From the NCBI GenBank assembly GCA_013812565.1, contig JACCTF010000416.1:1-7029 (forward strand): a stretch of DNA of 7,029 nt. Reading direction: 5' to 3'. Origin of the DNA: Pyrinomonadaceae bacterium. GTDB lineage: Bacteria > Acidobacteriota > Blastocatellia > Pyrinomonadales > Pyrinomonadaceae. A program made the translations under genes and the position numbers. Of the stretch, positions 6,359 through 7,029 are shown piece by piece (the first letter of the stretch is position 1; every line of letters begins with the position of its first letter). The notes under the pieces were generated by a model, which was not told where the DNA came from, did not search any database, and worked only from the letters and a program-made list of their open reading frames with translations.

Positions 6359-7029
6359 ATGAAAAGAGAGACGAAGAATCGTATTCCGATTCGCTTCGTG
6401 GATGAAGGTGGTAGCAACGCGCGCTTGGGTGGTGGTGGCGAAGATGATCAAAGTTCGCTGGAAGAGCAGAATGCGGCAAGCGACCTCACGGCGGGGCGCG
6501 CCGCTACCGATGATAATGCTATCGAGGCGGGGCGTGGCATTGATAATGATCCAAAGCAAGCGACCACCGGTGGGCGCGAGCGAATTGATGCCTTTGACGT
6601 TGCCAGTGCCTTCGACCAAGCTGATTTGCCGGAGACAGGCCACCGGGGCTCCACCATCTCTCCTGTAGACAACCAAAACTCGACTGCTGATACGTTTGGT
6701 GATAATGCCCAAACGACGGGCACAAGCCAGCAGGCCGGTGCCGCGACTGGCCCGGCGTTTGCCGAACTGCTGGCAACACGCGCGGAACTCGCCCGTGTTG
6801 AAGCGGACCTACGCAAAGCCGCGACGGAACGCCAGGATGCAATCAATCGGTTGGCACGACTACAAGCTGATTTCGAGAACTCCCGCAAACGCTTTGAGCG
6901 CGAACGAAGCGAAACTTACAATCGCGTACTTGGTGAGATAGTAGGTAGCTTACTGCCTGTAACCGACAACCTGCGCCGTGCGCTCCACGCGCGGGAGTCG
7001 ATGCAAACCGATGACTCCGCAGAATTTCG
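6359..7029 (+). CDS. grpE: Nucleotide exchange factor GrpE, 3' end beyond the window
   Basis: GrpE is the cytosolic homodimeric co-chaperone that releases ADP from DnaK and works with DnaJ. The frame is open from 6359 to the right edge: 223 complete codons with no stop. Residues 134 onward form the long dimerisation helix (FAELLATRAELARVEADLRK...). It contains the family motif QADFENSRKR at 169-178, followed by EIVGSLLPVTDNLRRAL, the start of the four-helix bundle. The beta-wing domain is missing because the window ends. Residues 1-133 are acidic to polar, rich in Asp, Ala, Gly, Thr and Gln, and look disordered; the usual N-terminal region is about 35-60 residues. An in-frame ATG at 6296, 11 bases after the hrcA stop, would add 21 basic residues. 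Neither start has a clear ribosome-binding site; I prefer 6359 because IPIRFVDE then falls near the N-terminus. Probably cotranscribed with hrcA. Confidence 0.93.
   Translation, partial: MKRETKNRIPIRFVDEGGSNARLGGGGEDDQSSLEEQNAASDLTAGRAATDDNAIEAGRGIDNDPKQATTGGRERIDAFDVASAFDQADLPETGHRGSTISPVDNQNSTADTFGDNAQTTGTSQQAGAATGPAFAELLATRAELARVEADLRKAATERQDAINRLARLQADFENSRKRFERERSETYNRVLGEIVGSLLPVTDNLRRALHARESMQTDDSAEF

Noticed and set aside
6350..6888. Minus-strand open frames of 120 and 146 residues opposite grpE
   Set aside because: Antisense to the grpE frame, which carries family motifs; the translations are Ser/Ala/Arg-rich shadows.

Overview
The window looks like a chromosomal housekeeping region of a diderm (Gram-negative type) bacterium. 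Two lipid A/Kdo genes imply an LPS outer membrane. An hrcA-grpE pair is typical of many phyla outside the Gammaproteobacteria. The elongation factor P has a TPGNLRA-type tip loop that I associate with Acidobacteriota, and two of the intergenic repeats also remind me of that phylum. My best guess is an Acidobacteriota member, perhaps near Blastocatellia. This rests on memory of family features, not on a search. Base composition is moderate (a little above 50% GC by eye) and similar throughout, with no sign of a recent island.

Layout. Bases 2-181 (+) hold the last 59 codons of a Pro/Thr/Ser/Ala-rich protein of unknown identity. Bases 182-352 are a convergent gap with a long inverted repeat. Four genes then lie on the minus strand, listed here in transcription order: a SprT-like zinc metallopeptidase (4604-3873), efp (3613-3050), waaA/kdtA (2970-1579) and lpxK (1438-353). 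Each gap between them carries a repeat or inverted repeat. A 552-base divergent gap follows (4605-5156). On the plus strand are hrcA (5157-6284) and a grpE cut off by the window end (from 6359).

Function. LpxK phosphorylates the lipid A disaccharide at the 4' position and WaaA then adds Kdo, so these two neighbours catalyse consecutive steps of inner-core LPS assembly at the cytoplasmic face of the inner membrane. EF-P rescues ribosomes stalled on proline runs. HrcA represses class I heat-shock genes, and GrpE is the nucleotide-exchange factor of DnaK; dnaK and dnaJ probably lie beyond the right edge.

Most notable points: EF-P has Asn where the modified Lys or Arg normally sits. The SprT-like protein appears to contain two copies of its fold, one with a ruined active site. 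A heptanucleotide tandem repeat is arranged as a large palindrome between waaA and efp. A compact repeat with terminal inverted repeats lies between waaA and lpxK. No convincing new multi-gene system is visible.
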